A stretch of 64,000 bases of DNA from Bradyrhizobium cosmicum (lineage in GTDB: Bacteria > Pseudomonadota > Alphaproteobacteria > Rhizobiales > Xanthobacteraceae): contig NZ_CP041656.2 of the NCBI RefSeq assembly GCF_007290395.2, positions 992,001 to 1,056,000 on the forward strand, written 5' to 3'. Numbering within the stretch: position 1 is the stretch's first letter; each line of letters starts with the position of its first letter. The notes under the pieces were generated by a model. It had not been told where the DNA came from, made no database searches, and was given only the letters and a program-made list of their open reading frames with translations. Shown in pieces: positions 41,572-50,631 of the stretch. The position numbers and the translations under genes are program-made.

Positions 41572-41955
41572 GGCACCACTCACTCCAGATTTTGGCGGCC
41601 GTCGGTCAGCGCTAATTGGGAGAGGCTAAGATAGGGCAAAGAGGGGCCTCTCGACAGCCCATCGGATGTGGGAAATGGCCCACCTATTGCGGATATATGC
41701 CGAATATTGCACTGCATCCAATTCGAGTGGGAAGCGTTCCAGAGGAATAATATTAGAAATATCATGTGTATAGTCGAGTGCTTGAGGGTAATGGGCCGGC
41801 CTCTCTTGGGTGGGCAATGTGTGCGTCGTGTTATGGAGGTGAATTCTGTCCCAACATTGCGTTTCGAGCAGGCTGACGGGTTCGCGGCCGGCACACGTCA
41901 GACCTGCGTTGTCTGCCCATTGCCGCTCCGCCAGCCTCCACTACGTTAGCGCGCC
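41572..41955. other. Divergent intergenic region metF / LLM oxidoreductase
   Basis: 384 bases with no convincing gene. 41690-41790 is AT-rich (GGAATAATATTAGAAATATC) and should hold promoters. GTGGG (41668-41672) pairs with CCCAC (41679-41683). I looked for a SAM or SAH riboswitch on the metF strand and found no pattern I could match. The metF ribosome site GGAG is at its left edge. Confidence 0.5.
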
Positions 41956-42969
41956 ATGATCCCGCTCTCAGTCCTCGACCTCTCCGTCGTCACCACAGGC
42001 ACAAGACCCGCCGCGGCGCTGCGCAACAGCATCGATCTGGCGCGTCACGTCGATGGGCTCGGCTATGTCCGCTACTGGCTCGCCGAGCATCACAACCTCG
42101 CCTCCGTCGCGAGCCCCGCGCCCGACGTGATGATTGGGCAGATCGCGGCGGTGACGAAGCATCTCCGGGTCGGCTCAGGCGGGGTGATGCTGCCGAACCA
42201 CGCGCCGCTGGTCGTGGCCGAGCGCTTCAAGATGCTGGAGGCGCTGTTTCCCGGCCGCATCGACCTTGGCCTCGGCCGCGCGCCCGGCACCGACGGCGCC
42301 ACGGCGTATGCGCTTCGCAGCCGGCTCGACCGCCGCGAGGGCGATGATTTCCTGGAGCGGCTGCACGAGCTGATCTTGTGGCAGACCCGAGAATTCCCCG
42401 CAGGACATCCCTATCACAACGTCGTCGCGATGCCCGACGACACGCCGTTGCCGCCGATCTGGCTGCTCGGCTCCAGCGATTATTCGTCGGACTTGGCGGC
42501 GCAAGTCGGCATGGGATTCGCCTTTGCCCATCACTTTGCATCCCATGATGCGATCGATGCGATGGTGCATTACCGCAACCGATTTCAGCCCTCGGCCTGG
42601 AGCGCGAGCCCGCACGCGATCCTCGCGGTTGCTGTCATCGCGGCCGACACTGACGAGGAGGCCGAAAAGCTCGCGGCGTCCTTCGACCTCAACCGGCTTC
42701 GCCGCGACCGCGGCCAATATCTGCCGCTGCCGAGCGTCGAAGAGGCGCTGGCCTATCCGTACTCCGACGCCGAGCGCACCTTGATCCTCCGCAACCGCTC
42801 GCGCCTGTTCGTCGGCAGCCCTGCGACGGTACAGAGGAAGCTTCAGCCGCTGCTCGATTCCAGCAAGCCGGATGAGCTGATGGTGATCACGGCGGTGTAC
42901 GACCACGACGCGCGGAAGAGGTCGTATTCGCTGCTGGCGGAAGCATTCGGGCTCAAGGCGGCTGCGTAG
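41956..42969 (+). CDS. LLM-class flavin-dependent oxidoreductase (luciferase-like)
   Basis: 337 aa. [34 protein letters not shown] near residues 28-60, [44 protein letters not shown] near residues 74-115, and [28 protein letters not shown] near residue 173 are the hallmarks of the bacterial-luciferase-like (MsnO8-type) family, FMN-dependent enzymes acting on unknown substrates. Starts ATG 41956 after GTTAGCGCGCC, with no good ribosome site. It is divergent from metF and not obviously linked to its neighbours. Confidence 0.9.
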   Translation: MIPLSVLDLSVVTTGTRPAAALRNSIDLARHVDGLGYVRYWLAEHHNLASVASPAPDVMIGQIAAVTKHLRVGSGGVMLPNHAPLVVAERFKMLEALFPGRIDLGLGRAPGTDGATAYALRSRLDRREGDDFLERLHELILWQTREFPAGHPYHNVVAMPDDTPLPPIWLLGSSDYSSDLAAQVGMGFAFAHHFASHDAIDAMVHYRNRFQPSAWSASPHAILAVAVIAADTDEEAEKLAASFDLNRLRRDRGQYLPLPSVEEALAYPYSDAERTLILRNRSRLFVGSPATVQRKLQPLLDSSKPDELMVITAVYDHDARKRSYSLLAEAFGLKAAA

Positions 42970-42977
42970 AAGCTCTC

Positions 42978-43092
42978 ATGCCCCGGACGCGGCGCAGCAC
43001 GCAGTGATGCGCTGCAGAGCCCGGGCCCGTCGCGCTGCGAGCATCGCAGTCTCTGGGTCCCAGCTCGCGCTACGCGCGTCCGGGACACGAGA
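42978..43092. repeat. Intergenic repeat, family B (second copy)
   Basis: ATGCCCCGGACGCGGCGCAGCACGCAGTGATGCGCTGC forms internal hairpins (GCAGC.../GCTGC), and the far end GCTCGCGCTACGCGCGTCCGGGAC pairs with the first arm (CCCCGGACGCG). It resembles 4078-4199 and fills the convergent gap between the LLM gene and pheA. Confidence 0.7.
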
Positions 43093-43938
43093 TCATTCCA
43101 TCGTCGCGCGGAACGGGTGAGCGGGATACACGCCGACGATGCGGAATTCGCGCGAGAAGAATTTCAGTTCTTCGATCGCGAAGGCGAGCCCCTTGTCGTC
43201 GGGGTGGCCATCAACGTCGGCGTAAAACTGCGTGGCGAAGAAATTGCCGTCGACCATGTAGCTCTCGAGCTTGGTCATGTTGACGCCATTGGTGGCAAAG
43301 CCGCCGAGCGCCTTGTAAAGCGCGGCGGGAAGGTTGCGCACCCGGAAGACAAAAGTGGTGACCAGCGGGCCCGAACCTTGCGCCGCCCATTTCGGCTCAC
43401 GCGCCAGCACCACGAAGCGCGTGGTGTTGTGCGCCTCGTCCTCGATGTCCTCCGCCAGAATGTCGAGGCCGTAAATCTTTGCGGCGAGGCGAGAGGCGAT
43501 CGCTGCGACTGTCTTGTCGTTGCGCTCAGAGATGTCGCGAGCGCTGCCGGCTGTGTCGGCGTGCACGATCGGCTTGATGCCGAGCTTTCGGATGATGCGC
43601 CGGCACTGGCCGAGCGCGTGGACGTGGCTCTCGACGCTCTTGATGTCTTCGAGCTTGGTCCCCTTCACCGCCATCAGTTGATGCCGGACCGGCAGAAACC
43701 ACTCGCCGACGATGAAAAGGCCGGAGGCCGGGAGCAGATGGTGGATGTCGGCGACCCGGCCCGCGACCGAATTCTCGATCGGGATCATGCCGAGATCGGC
43801 CTCGCCCGACGAGATCGCCGACAGCGCGTCCTCGAAGGTGGCGCAGGGCATCGGCTCGGCGTCGGGATAGGCCTCGACGATGGCGATGTGGGAATTGGCG
43901 CCAGGCTCGCCCTGGAATGCGATTTTCAGCTTGCTCAT
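43093..43938 (-). CDS. pheA: Prephenate dehydratase
   Basis: 281 aa, monofunctional type. The PDT catalytic domain spans about residues 1-180 (IAFQGEPGANSHIAIVEAYP; LGMIPIENSVAGRVADIHHLL; and NTTRFVVLAREP near residue 170, with the catalytic Thr of TRF); the ACT regulatory domain follows (TTFVFRVRNLPAALYKALGGF..., NMTKLESYMVDGNFFATQFY), the phenylalanine-sensing part. It converts prephenate to phenylpyruvate. It lies 21 bases after kdsB on the same strand. Confidence 0.95.
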   Translation of the reverse strand: MSKLKIAFQGEPGANSHIAIVEAYPDAEPMPCATFEDALSAISSGEADLGMIPIENSVAGRVADIHHLLPASGLFIVGEWFLPVRHQLMAVKGTKLEDIKSVESHVHALGQCRRIIRKLGIKPIVHADTAGSARDISERNDKTVAAIASRLAAKIYGLDILAEDIEDEAHNTTRFVVLAREPKWAAQGSGPLVTTFVFRVRNLPAALYKALGGFATNGVNMTKLESYMVDGNFFATQFYADVDGHPDDKGLAFAIEELKFFSREFRIVGVYPAHPFRATME

Positions 43939-43959
43939 GACGGGCCTTGTAACAGCGGA

Positions 43960-44700
43960 TCAGGATTTGGAAAGGATGCTGCGGGCGGTCTCGAGGTCCG
44001 CGGGCGTGTCGACCCCGCGGGGCACGGTGTCGACGATGGTGAAGTCGATCCGCATGCCGGCCTCCAGCGCCCGGAGTTGCTCGAGCTTTTCCTGCAATTC
44101 CAGCGGCGAGGGCGGAAGCCGGACGTAGCGCTCCAGCGCGGCGCGGCGATAGGCGTAGAGGCCGATGTGATGGTAGCGCGGTCCGTCGCCGGTCGGGGCG
44201 GTCGCGCGGGTGAAATAAAGTGCGCGCATCCGCCGGCCGCCCACCGAAGTCCCCACCGCTTTCACGACGCTCGGCGCGAGGTCCTCCTCCGCGGTATGGA
44301 TCTGCGAGGCCAGCGTCGCGATGTCCACGGCCGGATCGTCCAGCGGCGGCAGCACCTCGCGGATATTGTCGATCGTGATCGTCGGGAAGTCTCCCTGGAG
44401 ATTGACCACGATCTCGGCCTTGCCCGAGGGGTCGAGCTTCTGCATCGCCTCGTGGATGCGGTCGGAGCCGGATGGGTGGTCGGAGCGGGTCATCACGGCC
44501 TCGCCGCCATGGGCGGTCACGACGGACGCGATCTCGGCCGTGTCGGTTGCCACCGCCACCCGGCCGATTCCGGCGGCCTCGGCGCGCCGCATCACATGAA
44601 CGATCATGGGCAGGCCCGCGATGTCGGCGAGCGGCTTGCCGGGCAGGCGGGTGGCTGCCATGCGGGCCGGGATCAGCACCAGGATGCGAGGGTCGGTCAT
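43960..44700 (-). CDS. kdsB: 3-deoxy-manno-octulosonate cytidylyltransferase (CMP-Kdo synthetase)
   Basis: 246 aa. [20 protein letters not shown] near residues 8-27, [30 protein letters not shown] near residue 70 and [11 protein letters not shown] near residue 99 are the conserved CTP- and Kdo-binding blocks; [14 protein letters not shown] and [15 protein letters not shown] complete the family pattern. It activates Kdo for lipopolysaccharide inner-core synthesis. Two-gene unit with pheA downstream; divergent from cycM. Confidence 0.95.
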   Translation of the reverse strand: MTDPRILVLIPARMAATRLPGKPLADIAGLPMIVHVMRRAEAAGIGRVAVATDTAEIASVVTAHGGEAVMTRSDHPSGSDRIHEAMQKLDPSGKAEIVVNLQGDFPTITIDNIREVLPPLDDPAVDIATLASQIHTAEEDLAPSVVKAVGTSVGGRRMRALYFTRATAPTGDGPRYHHIGLYAYRRAALERYVRLPPSPLELQEKLEQLRALEAGMRIDFTIVDTVPRGVDTPADLETARSILSKS

Positions 44701-44934
44701 TGGTTCAAAGGCTTGAGTTCAAGGGCCCGGAAACGGGACGTTTTCCGCGCCGAGAAATGGAATGGGGATGGCCTGAAAGCCGGGTCGCTTATACGGGTTG
44801 CCAGACCCCGGGCAAACCGATATCTCAATGGCAAAACTCGGGGAAACAATAAGGAACGTTTGATTCTCCCGAGGCTCGTCCTGGCGGCCGTTTGGGCCGC
44901 TGTTTCCTTCTTGCGGTGTGGGGCCTGGCCGGAA

Positions 44935-45489
44935 ATGGACTCTTTCGAACTCAACAAGATTCTCGGTGCCGTGCTCGGCACCTGTCTCATCCTGCTGGTG
45001 ACGAGCTTCACCGCCAACGCGCTGTTCTCGCCCAAGCTGCCGGAAAAGCCGGGCTTCGAGATCGCCGTGAAGGAAGATGCCGGTCATGGTAAGGAAGGCG
45101 GGGCTGCTGCCGCGGCCTCCGAGCCGATCGAAAAGCTGCTCCAGACGGCCTCCGTCGAGAAGGGCGCTGCCGCTGCCAAGAAGTGCGGCGCCTGCCACAC
45201 TTTCGAGAAGGGCGGCCCGAATCGCGTCGGTCCTAACCTTTATGGCGTCGTCGGCGAGGCCAGGGGCCAGGGCCGTGGCGGCTTCAACTTCTCGGCCGCG
45301 ATGAAGGGCAAGGGCGGCAACTGGACGTTCGACGACCTCAACAAGTTCATCGCCAATCCGAAGGGCTTCATCCCCGGCACGGCGATGGGCTTCGCCGGCA
45401 TTCCCAAGGATTCCGAGCGCGCCGACGTCATCGCCTATCTCAATTCGCTGTCGGAGCATCCGCAGCCGCTGCCGACGGCGTCGAAGTAA
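44935..45489 (+). CDS. cycM: Membrane-anchored cytochrome c (CycM, c552)
   Basis: 184 aa, the length known for Bradyrhizobium CycM. Residues about 9-30 (ILGAVLGTCLILLVTSFTANALF) form an uncleaved membrane anchor; an Ala/Gly/Glu-rich linker leads to class I cytochrome c with heme motif CGACH at residues 84-88 and the Met ligand in GTAMGFAG near residue 151. It passes electrons from the bc1 complex to the aa3-type oxidase in rhizobial aerobic respiration (family knowledge). The frame is open far upstream; ATG 44935 starts the anchor. A strong hairpin follows. Confidence 0.93.
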   Translation: MDSFELNKILGAVLGTCLILLVTSFTANALFSPKLPEKPGFEIAVKEDAGHGKEGGAAAAASEPIEKLLQTASVEKGAAAAKKCGACHTFEKGGPNRVGPNLYGVVGEARGQGRGGFNFSAAMKGKGGNWTFDDLNKFIANPKGFIPGTAMGFAGIPKDSERADVIAYLNSLSEHPQPLPTASK

Positions 45490-45516
45490 CGCCTCAAGAA
45501 CCGATCTTGGACGATG

Positions 45517-45543
45517 CGGCCAGGCTGAAAAGCCTGGCCGTTT
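45517..45543 (+). terminator. cycM terminator
   Basis: CGGCCAGGCT (45517-45526) pairs perfectly with AGCCTGGCCG (45531-45540) around a GAAA tetraloop and is followed by TTT. It lies 27 bases after the cycM stop. Confidence 0.85.
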
Positions 45544-45701
45544 CCGTATCCGGGCCTCGCGGTGAGTTTATCGGGGCGTTTGGCCGCATCGGACGGGCCG
45601 TCCGGGCTTCCAAGATGAGGAAAAAGCAACATATTCGGTCGAAACCTCGCCTATATTGAGCCCTTAAAGGGGTAACCTCCTTCAAGACTAGGGATGTTGA
45701 T

Positions 45702-47618
45702 TTGGCCATTACCCGACGCGATCTCCTGCTCACCGGCACAGCTGCCGTAGCACTCCCCGCTTTTGGTTCCCTCGCGGGCGTCCCCGTCATCGGCGCCGCT
45801 CATGCTCAATCTGCCGGCGAGGCGGCTTCAAATGCGCTGCCTTGGCGCCATGCCTTGTCGTTGTTCGGAAAGGTCAAGTACCCCGCCGATTTCAAGCGCT
45901 TCGACTACGTCAATCCGGACGCGCCCAAAGGCGGTGTCGCGCGCCAGATTGCGGTCGGCACCTTCGACAATTTCAACATCGTGGTCTCAGGGGTGAAGGG
46001 GCAGGTCGCCGGCGCCGTCGCATTCATCTACGAATCCCTGCTCACGCCCGCGCTCGACGAAGTCTCGACCGAGTACGGCGCGCTTGCGGAAGCGGTCAGC
46101 CACCCGGACGACTTTTCCTTCGTCTCATATCGCTTACGGCCGCAGGCCAAATGGCACGACGGCAAGCCTGTCACCGCGGACGACGTGATCTTCTCGCTGG
46201 ATTCCTTCAAGAAGCATCACCCGATGTATTCGGCCTATTACAGCCATGTGGTGAAGGCCGAGAAGGTCGGCGAGCGCGAGGTGAAGTTCGTATTCGACGC
46301 GCCCGGCAACCGCGAATTGCCGCAGATCGTTGGGCAGCTCACGGTCTTGCCGAAGCATTGGTGGGAGGGCACGGACGCGCAGGGCCGCAAGCGCGATGTC
46401 TCCGCCACCACGCTCGAAGTGCCGCTTGGGTCCGGGCCCTACAAGGTCAAGGAGTTCGTTGCCGGGCGGTCGATGACGCTGGAGCGCGTTAGGGATTATT
46501 GGGGGCGCGATCTCGCCGCCAATGTGGGCCGCAATAATTTCGACGAGATGCGCTACGAATATTTCCGCGACGCCACCGTGGCGATCGAGGCCTTCAAAGC
46601 CGATCAGGTCGATTGGCGCACCGAGAACAGCGCGAAGAACTGGGCGACGGCCTACGACTTCCCGGCGGTGACGGAAAAGCGGGTCATCCTCGAGGAATTC
46701 GCCAATCGCAGCTCGGGCGTCATGCAGGCTTTCGTGCCGAACCTGCGCCGCGCCAAGTTCAGTGATCCCCGCGTACGACGTGCGCTCAACTACGCGTTCG
46801 ACTTCGAGGAGATGAACAAGCAGATCTTCTACGGCCAGTACAAGCGCGTCAGCAGCTATTTCGACGGCATCGACGAGCTCATGGCGACCGGTCTGCCTCA
46901 GGGCAAAGAACTCGATATACTCGAGACCGTTCGCTCTGAAGTCCCGCCCGAAGTCTTCACGACCGCCTACACCAATCCGGTCGGCGGCAGTCCGGAAGCC
47001 GTGCGCGACAATCTGCGCGAGGCGTTGCGCCTGTTCAAGGAGGCCGGCTACGAGGTGCGCGACCGCAAGCTGGTCGACGTCAAGACCGGTGCGCAGTTCA
47101 CCATGGAGCTGCTGAACCAGGATCCGAGCTTCGAGCGGGTCACGCTGTTCTACAAGCCGTCGCTGGAGCGCCTCGGCATCGCCGTGAGCGTGAGGACGGT
47201 CGATCCGACGCAATACGAGAACCGGACGCGCGAATGGGATTTCGACGTCGTCACCAACTCCTGGGGCGAGTCGCAGTCGCCGGGCAACGAGCAGCGCGAG
47301 TTCTGGTCGTCCAAGACCGCCGATATTCCCGGGTCGCGCAACATCAGCGGCATCAAGAACCCTGCGATCGACAAGCTGATCGAGCGGGTGATCTACGCCA
47401 GGGATCGCGACGATCTCGTCGCCGCAACCAAGGCGCTCGACCGCGTGCTGCTGTGGAATCATTATGTCGTGCCGCAATGGACCTATTCGAAGGTGCGCAC
47501 CGCGCGCTGGGACCGCTTCGGCCGGCCGGCGGAATTGCCCAGATACGGTCAGTCCGGCTTCCCGTTCGTGTGGTGGTACGACGCAGACAAGGCGGCGCGG
47601 ATCGCAAAGAAGTCGTGA
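45702..47618 (+). CDS. Peptide ABC transporter substrate-binding protein, YejA-like (copy 1)
   Basis: 638 aa, family 5 extracellular solute-binding protein. The N-terminus ITRRDLLLTGTAAVALPAFG has a twin-arginine (Tat) export signal. Domain landmarks: VNPDAPKGGVARQIAVGTFDNFN near residue 75, SYRLRPQAKWHDGKPVTADDVIFSLDSFK near residue 140, RRALNYAFDFEEMNKQIFYGQYKR near residue 365. The start is TTG 45702, as no in-frame ATG is near; the ribosome site is weak. It begins a five-gene operon with a second paralogue and yejB-E-F. YejA-type proteins bind oligopeptides, microcin C and, in relatives, murein peptides. Confidence 0.9.
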   Translation: MAITRRDLLLTGTAAVALPAFGSLAGVPVIGAAHAQSAGEAASNALPWRHALSLFGKVKYPADFKRFDYVNPDAPKGGVARQIAVGTFDNFNIVVSGVKGQVAGAVAFIYESLLTPALDEVSTEYGALAEAVSHPDDFSFVSYRLRPQAKWHDGKPVTADDVIFSLDSFKKHHPMYSAYYSHVVKAEKVGEREVKFVFDAPGNRELPQIVGQLTVLPKHWWEGTDAQGRKRDVSATTLEVPLGSGPYKVKEFVAGRSMTLERVRDYWGRDLAANVGRNNFDEMRYEYFRDATVAIEAFKADQVDWRTENSAKNWATAYDFPAVTEKRVILEEFANRSSGVMQAFVPNLRRAKFSDPRVRRALNYAFDFEEMNKQIFYGQYKRVSSYFDGIDELMATGLPQGKELDILETVRSEVPPEVFTTAYTNPVGGSPEAVRDNLREALRLFKEAGYEVRDRKLVDVKTGAQFTMELLNQDPSFERVTLFYKPSLERLGIAVSVRTVDPTQYENRTREWDFDVVTNSWGESQSPGNEQREFWSSKTADIPGSRNISGIKNPAIDKLIERVIYARDRDDLVAATKALDRVLLWNHYVVPQWTYSKVRTARWDRFGRPAELPRYGQSGFPFVWWYDADKAARIAKKS

Positions 47619-47632
47619 AGGACACCTCCCGC

Positions 47633-49519
47633 ATGACGCAGATGTCACGCCGCCATGTGCTGGCCTTAGGGGCCGGCGGCGCCTTCGGGGTGTCACTCGG
47701 CGCACCGCTGTCGCGCGGTGCGCAGGCTTCGGAAGGGGGAGGCGAGGCGCACGGCATCTCGGCGTTCGGCGATCTCAAGTACCCGGCCGACTTTCACCAT
47801 TTCGAGCACGTCAATCTCGATGCGCCGAAGGGAGGTATGTTCTCCCTCATTCCGTCGGTGCGCGCTTACAATCAGTCCTACCAGACCTTCAACTCGCTCA
47901 ATGCCTACATCCTGAAGGGTGACGGCGCGCAAGGCATGGACATGACGTTTGTGCCGCTGATGGTGCGCGCAAACGACGAGCCTGACGCAATGTACGGGCT
48001 TGCCGCCAGATCCGTGCAGATATCGCCGGACAGGCTCGTCTATCGCTTCACGATGCGACCCGAAGCGAAATTCCACGACGGCACGAAGCTCACCGCGCAC
48101 GACGCGGCGTTCTCGTTGACGTCGCTGAAGACCAAGGGCCATCCGCTGATCATCGTGCAGATGCGTGACTTCGTCAGCGCAGAGGCTCTCGACGATGCGA
48201 CGCTGGTCGTCACTTTCGCCAAGGGACGGGCGCGCGACGTGCCGCTCTATGTCGCGAGCCTGCCGATCTTCTCGAAGGCTTATTATGCGTCTCGCCCGTT
48301 CGACGAATCGTCCCTGGAGATTCCGCTCGGCTCGGGTCCGTACAGGGTCGGCAAGTTCGAGGTCAATCGCTACGTCGAATTCGAGCGGGTGAAGGATTGG
48401 TGGGCTGCCGATCTTCCGGTTTGCCGCGGCAGCTACAATTTCGATGTCGTGCGCTATGAATTCTATCGCGATCGCGACGTTGCCTTCGAAGGCTTCACCG
48501 GCAAGAACTACCTCTATCGCGAGGAGTTCACCTCGCGCATATGGGCGACGCGCTATGACTTTCCGGCCGTGAAGGACGGTCGGGTCAAGATGGAGGTCGT
48601 GCCCGACGATACGCCGTCCGGCGCGCAAGGCTGGTTCATCAACACGCGGCGTGACAAGTTCAAAGACCCTCGCGTGCGCGAGGCACTGACCAATGCCTTC
48701 GACTTCGAGTGGACCAACAAGACCATCATGTACGGCGCCTATGCCCGTACCGTGTCGCCGTTCCAGAACTCCGACCTCATGGCGGGCAACTCGCCTCCTC
48801 CGCCGGAAGAGCTGAAGCTCCTGGAGCCGTTTCGCGGTCAGGTTCCCGACGAAGTGTTCGCCGCGCCGTTCTCGCCTCCGGTCTCTGATGGCTCCGGCCA
48901 GGATCGCGCCCTGTTGCGCAAGGCGCAGCAATTGCTGACCGAGGCCGGTGTGCCCATCAAGGACGGCAAGCGGGTGCTGCCGAATGGCGAGGTGTTCAGG
49001 ATCGAGTTCTTGCTGGACGAGCCTTCGTTCCAGCCGCATCACGCGCCCTACATCAAGAACCTGGGCACGCTCGGCATCGAAGCGAGCGTGCGTCTCGTCG
49101 ATGCCGTGCAATACAAGGTGCGCCAGGAAGATTTCGATTTCGACATGACGATCCAGCGCTTCAGCATGTCGGCGACGCCGGGCGATGCCATGCGCTCGTT
49201 CTTCTCCTCCCAGGTCGCGGCAACCAAGGGCTCATACAATCTCGCGGGCATCGCCAGCCCAGCCATCGACGCCATGATCGAGAAGATCATGACGGCCGAC
49301 AGCCGCGAGGAGTTGACCATCGCCTGCCGCGCCTTCGACCGTCTGTTCCGCGCCGGCCGCTATTGGGTGCCGCAATGGTATAACAAGACGCACCGGCTGG
49401 CCTATTGGGACCAGTTCGGCCACCCGCAGAAGCTGCCGCGCTATGCCAACGGCGTCGGTGCTCCCGATATCTGGTGGCATGATGGCGCCAAGGCCGCCAA
49501 GCTCGAGCAGGCGAAATAA
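47633..49519 (+). CDS. Peptide ABC transporter substrate-binding protein, YejA-like (copy 2)
   Basis: 628 aa, a paralogue of the preceding gene. Tat-type signal SRRHVLALGAGGAFGVSLGAPL; landmarks VNLDAPKGGMFSLIPSVRAYNQSYQTFNSLN near residue 62, YRFTMRPEAKFHDGTKLTAHDAAFSL near residue 140, REALTNAFDFEWTNKTIMYGAYAR near residue 350. It differs from copy 1 enough to suggest another ligand. ATG 47633 has GAAGGA 10 bases upstream; GTG 47615 overlapping the previous stop is possible. It precedes yejB by 2 bases. Confidence 0.9.
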   Translation: MTQMSRRHVLALGAGGAFGVSLGAPLSRGAQASEGGGEAHGISAFGDLKYPADFHHFEHVNLDAPKGGMFSLIPSVRAYNQSYQTFNSLNAYILKGDGAQGMDMTFVPLMVRANDEPDAMYGLAARSVQISPDRLVYRFTMRPEAKFHDGTKLTAHDAAFSLTSLKTKGHPLIIVQMRDFVSAEALDDATLVVTFAKGRARDVPLYVASLPIFSKAYYASRPFDESSLEIPLGSGPYRVGKFEVNRYVEFERVKDWWAADLPVCRGSYNFDVVRYEFYRDRDVAFEGFTGKNYLYREEFTSRIWATRYDFPAVKDGRVKMEVVPDDTPSGAQGWFINTRRDKFKDPRVREALTNAFDFEWTNKTIMYGAYARTVSPFQNSDLMAGNSPPPPEELKLLEPFRGQVPDEVFAAPFSPPVSDGSGQDRALLRKAQQLLTEAGVPIKDGKRVLPNGEVFRIEFLLDEPSFQPHHAPYIKNLGTLGIEASVRLVDAVQYKVRQEDFDFDMTIQRFSMSATPGDAMRSFFSSQVAATKGSYNLAGIASPAIDAMIEKIMTADSREELTIACRAFDRLFRAGRYWVPQWYNKTHRLAYWDQFGHPQKLPRYANGVGAPDIWWHDGAKAAKLEQAK

Positions 49520-49521
49520 TC

Positions 49522-50631
49522 ATGAGTGCCTATATCGCCCGCCGCATCCTCCTGATGATCCCGACCCTGCTCGGGATTCTCTTCGTCTCCTTCATCGTCG
49601 TGCAGTTCGCGCCGGGCGGCCCAGTCGAGCGCGTGATCGCGCAGCTTTCGGGCGCCGACACCGGCGGGACCTCGCGCATTTCGGGCGGTAGCGATTTTGC
49701 GCAGCGCGCGCCGGGACAGGTCGGCGCCGGCGCGGATGCCATCAACTCGAAATATCGGGGTGCGCAGGGCCTCGACCCCGATTTCATCAAGAAGCTCGAG
49801 GTGCAATTCGGTTTCGACAAGCCTGCGCCGGAACGCTTCGCGCTGATGGTGTGGAATTTTGCCCGCTTCGACTTCGGCAAGAGCTATTTTCGCGACGTCA
49901 GCGTACTCCAGCTCGTCAAGGAGAAGCTGCCGGTCTCGATCTCGCTTGGCATCTGGCTGACGCTCCTGACCTATTTGATCTCGATCCCGCTCGGCATCCG
50001 CAAGGCAGTCAAGGACGGATCGCGCTTCGACACCTGGACGTCGTCCGTGCTCGTGCTTGGCTATGCCATACCCGGCTTCCTGTTCGCGATCCTCCTGATT
50101 ATCCTGTTTGCCGGGGGCTCGTTCTTCAACTGGTTCCCGCTGCGCGGACTGACGTCGGACGGCTGGTCGCAGTTTCCCTGGTACTGGAAGATCATCGACT
50201 ACTTCTGGCATCTGACGCTGCCGCTGATCGCCATGGGGCTCGGCGCGTTCACCACCATGACGTTCCTGACCAAGAACTCGTTCCTGGACGAGATCCGCAA
50301 GCAATATGTGATGACCGCGCGCGCGAAGGGCTGCAGCGAGAACCAGGTGCTATACGGCCACATCTTCCGCAACGCGATGCTGATCGTGATCGCAGGCTTT
50401 CCCAGCACCTTCATTCACGCCTTCTTTTCAGGCTCGCTTCTGATCGAGACCATCTTCTCGCTGGACGGGTTGGGATTGCTCAGCTTCGAAAGCGTTCTCA
50501 ACCGCGACTACCCCGTGGTGTTCGGCACGCTCTTCATCTTTTCGCTCGTCGGCCTCGTCGTCAACCTCATCTCGGATCTGACCTACATGTGGATCGATCC
50601 GCGGATCGATTTCGAGGCACGGGAGGTCTGA
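49522..50631 (+). CDS. yejB: Peptide ABC transporter permease YejB
   Basis: 369 aa. MSAYIARRILLMIPTLLGILFVSFIVVQFAPGGPVERVIAQL is the typical OppB/YejB N-terminus; a long periplasmic loop holding a GLDPDFIKKLEVQFGFDKPA segment near residue 84 follows, then the transmembrane domain with the EAA loop (ARAKGCSENQVLYGHIFRNAM near residue 265). Forms the inner-membrane pore with YejE. Overlaps yejE by one base (TGATG). Confidence 0.93.
   Translation: MSAYIARRILLMIPTLLGILFVSFIVVQFAPGGPVERVIAQLSGADTGGTSRISGGSDFAQRAPGQVGAGADAINSKYRGAQGLDPDFIKKLEVQFGFDKPAPERFALMVWNFARFDFGKSYFRDVSVLQLVKEKLPVSISLGIWLTLLTYLISIPLGIRKAVKDGSRFDTWTSSVLVLGYAIPGFLFAILLIILFAGGSFFNWFPLRGLTSDGWSQFPWYWKIIDYFWHLTLPLIAMGLGAFTTMTFLTKNSFLDEIRKQYVMTARAKGCSENQVLYGHIFRNAMLIVIAGFPSTFIHAFFSGSLLIETIFSLDGLGLLSFESVLNRDYPVVFGTLFIFSLVGLVVNLISDLTYMWIDPRIDFEAREV

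Noticed and set aside
41668..41949. 93-codon plus-strand frame before the LLM gene
   Set aside because: No ribosome site, no recognisable sequence, and it spans the AT-rich promoter area.
41572..41955. SAM or SAH riboswitch upstream of metF
   Set aside because: The region has a 5-bp stem and AT-rich DNA, but I could not match any known riboswitch core.
43117..44934. Long plus-strand extension of the cycM frame over pheA and kdsB
   Set aside because: This part is antisense to two well-conserved genes; the cytochrome starts at 44935 with its membrane anchor.
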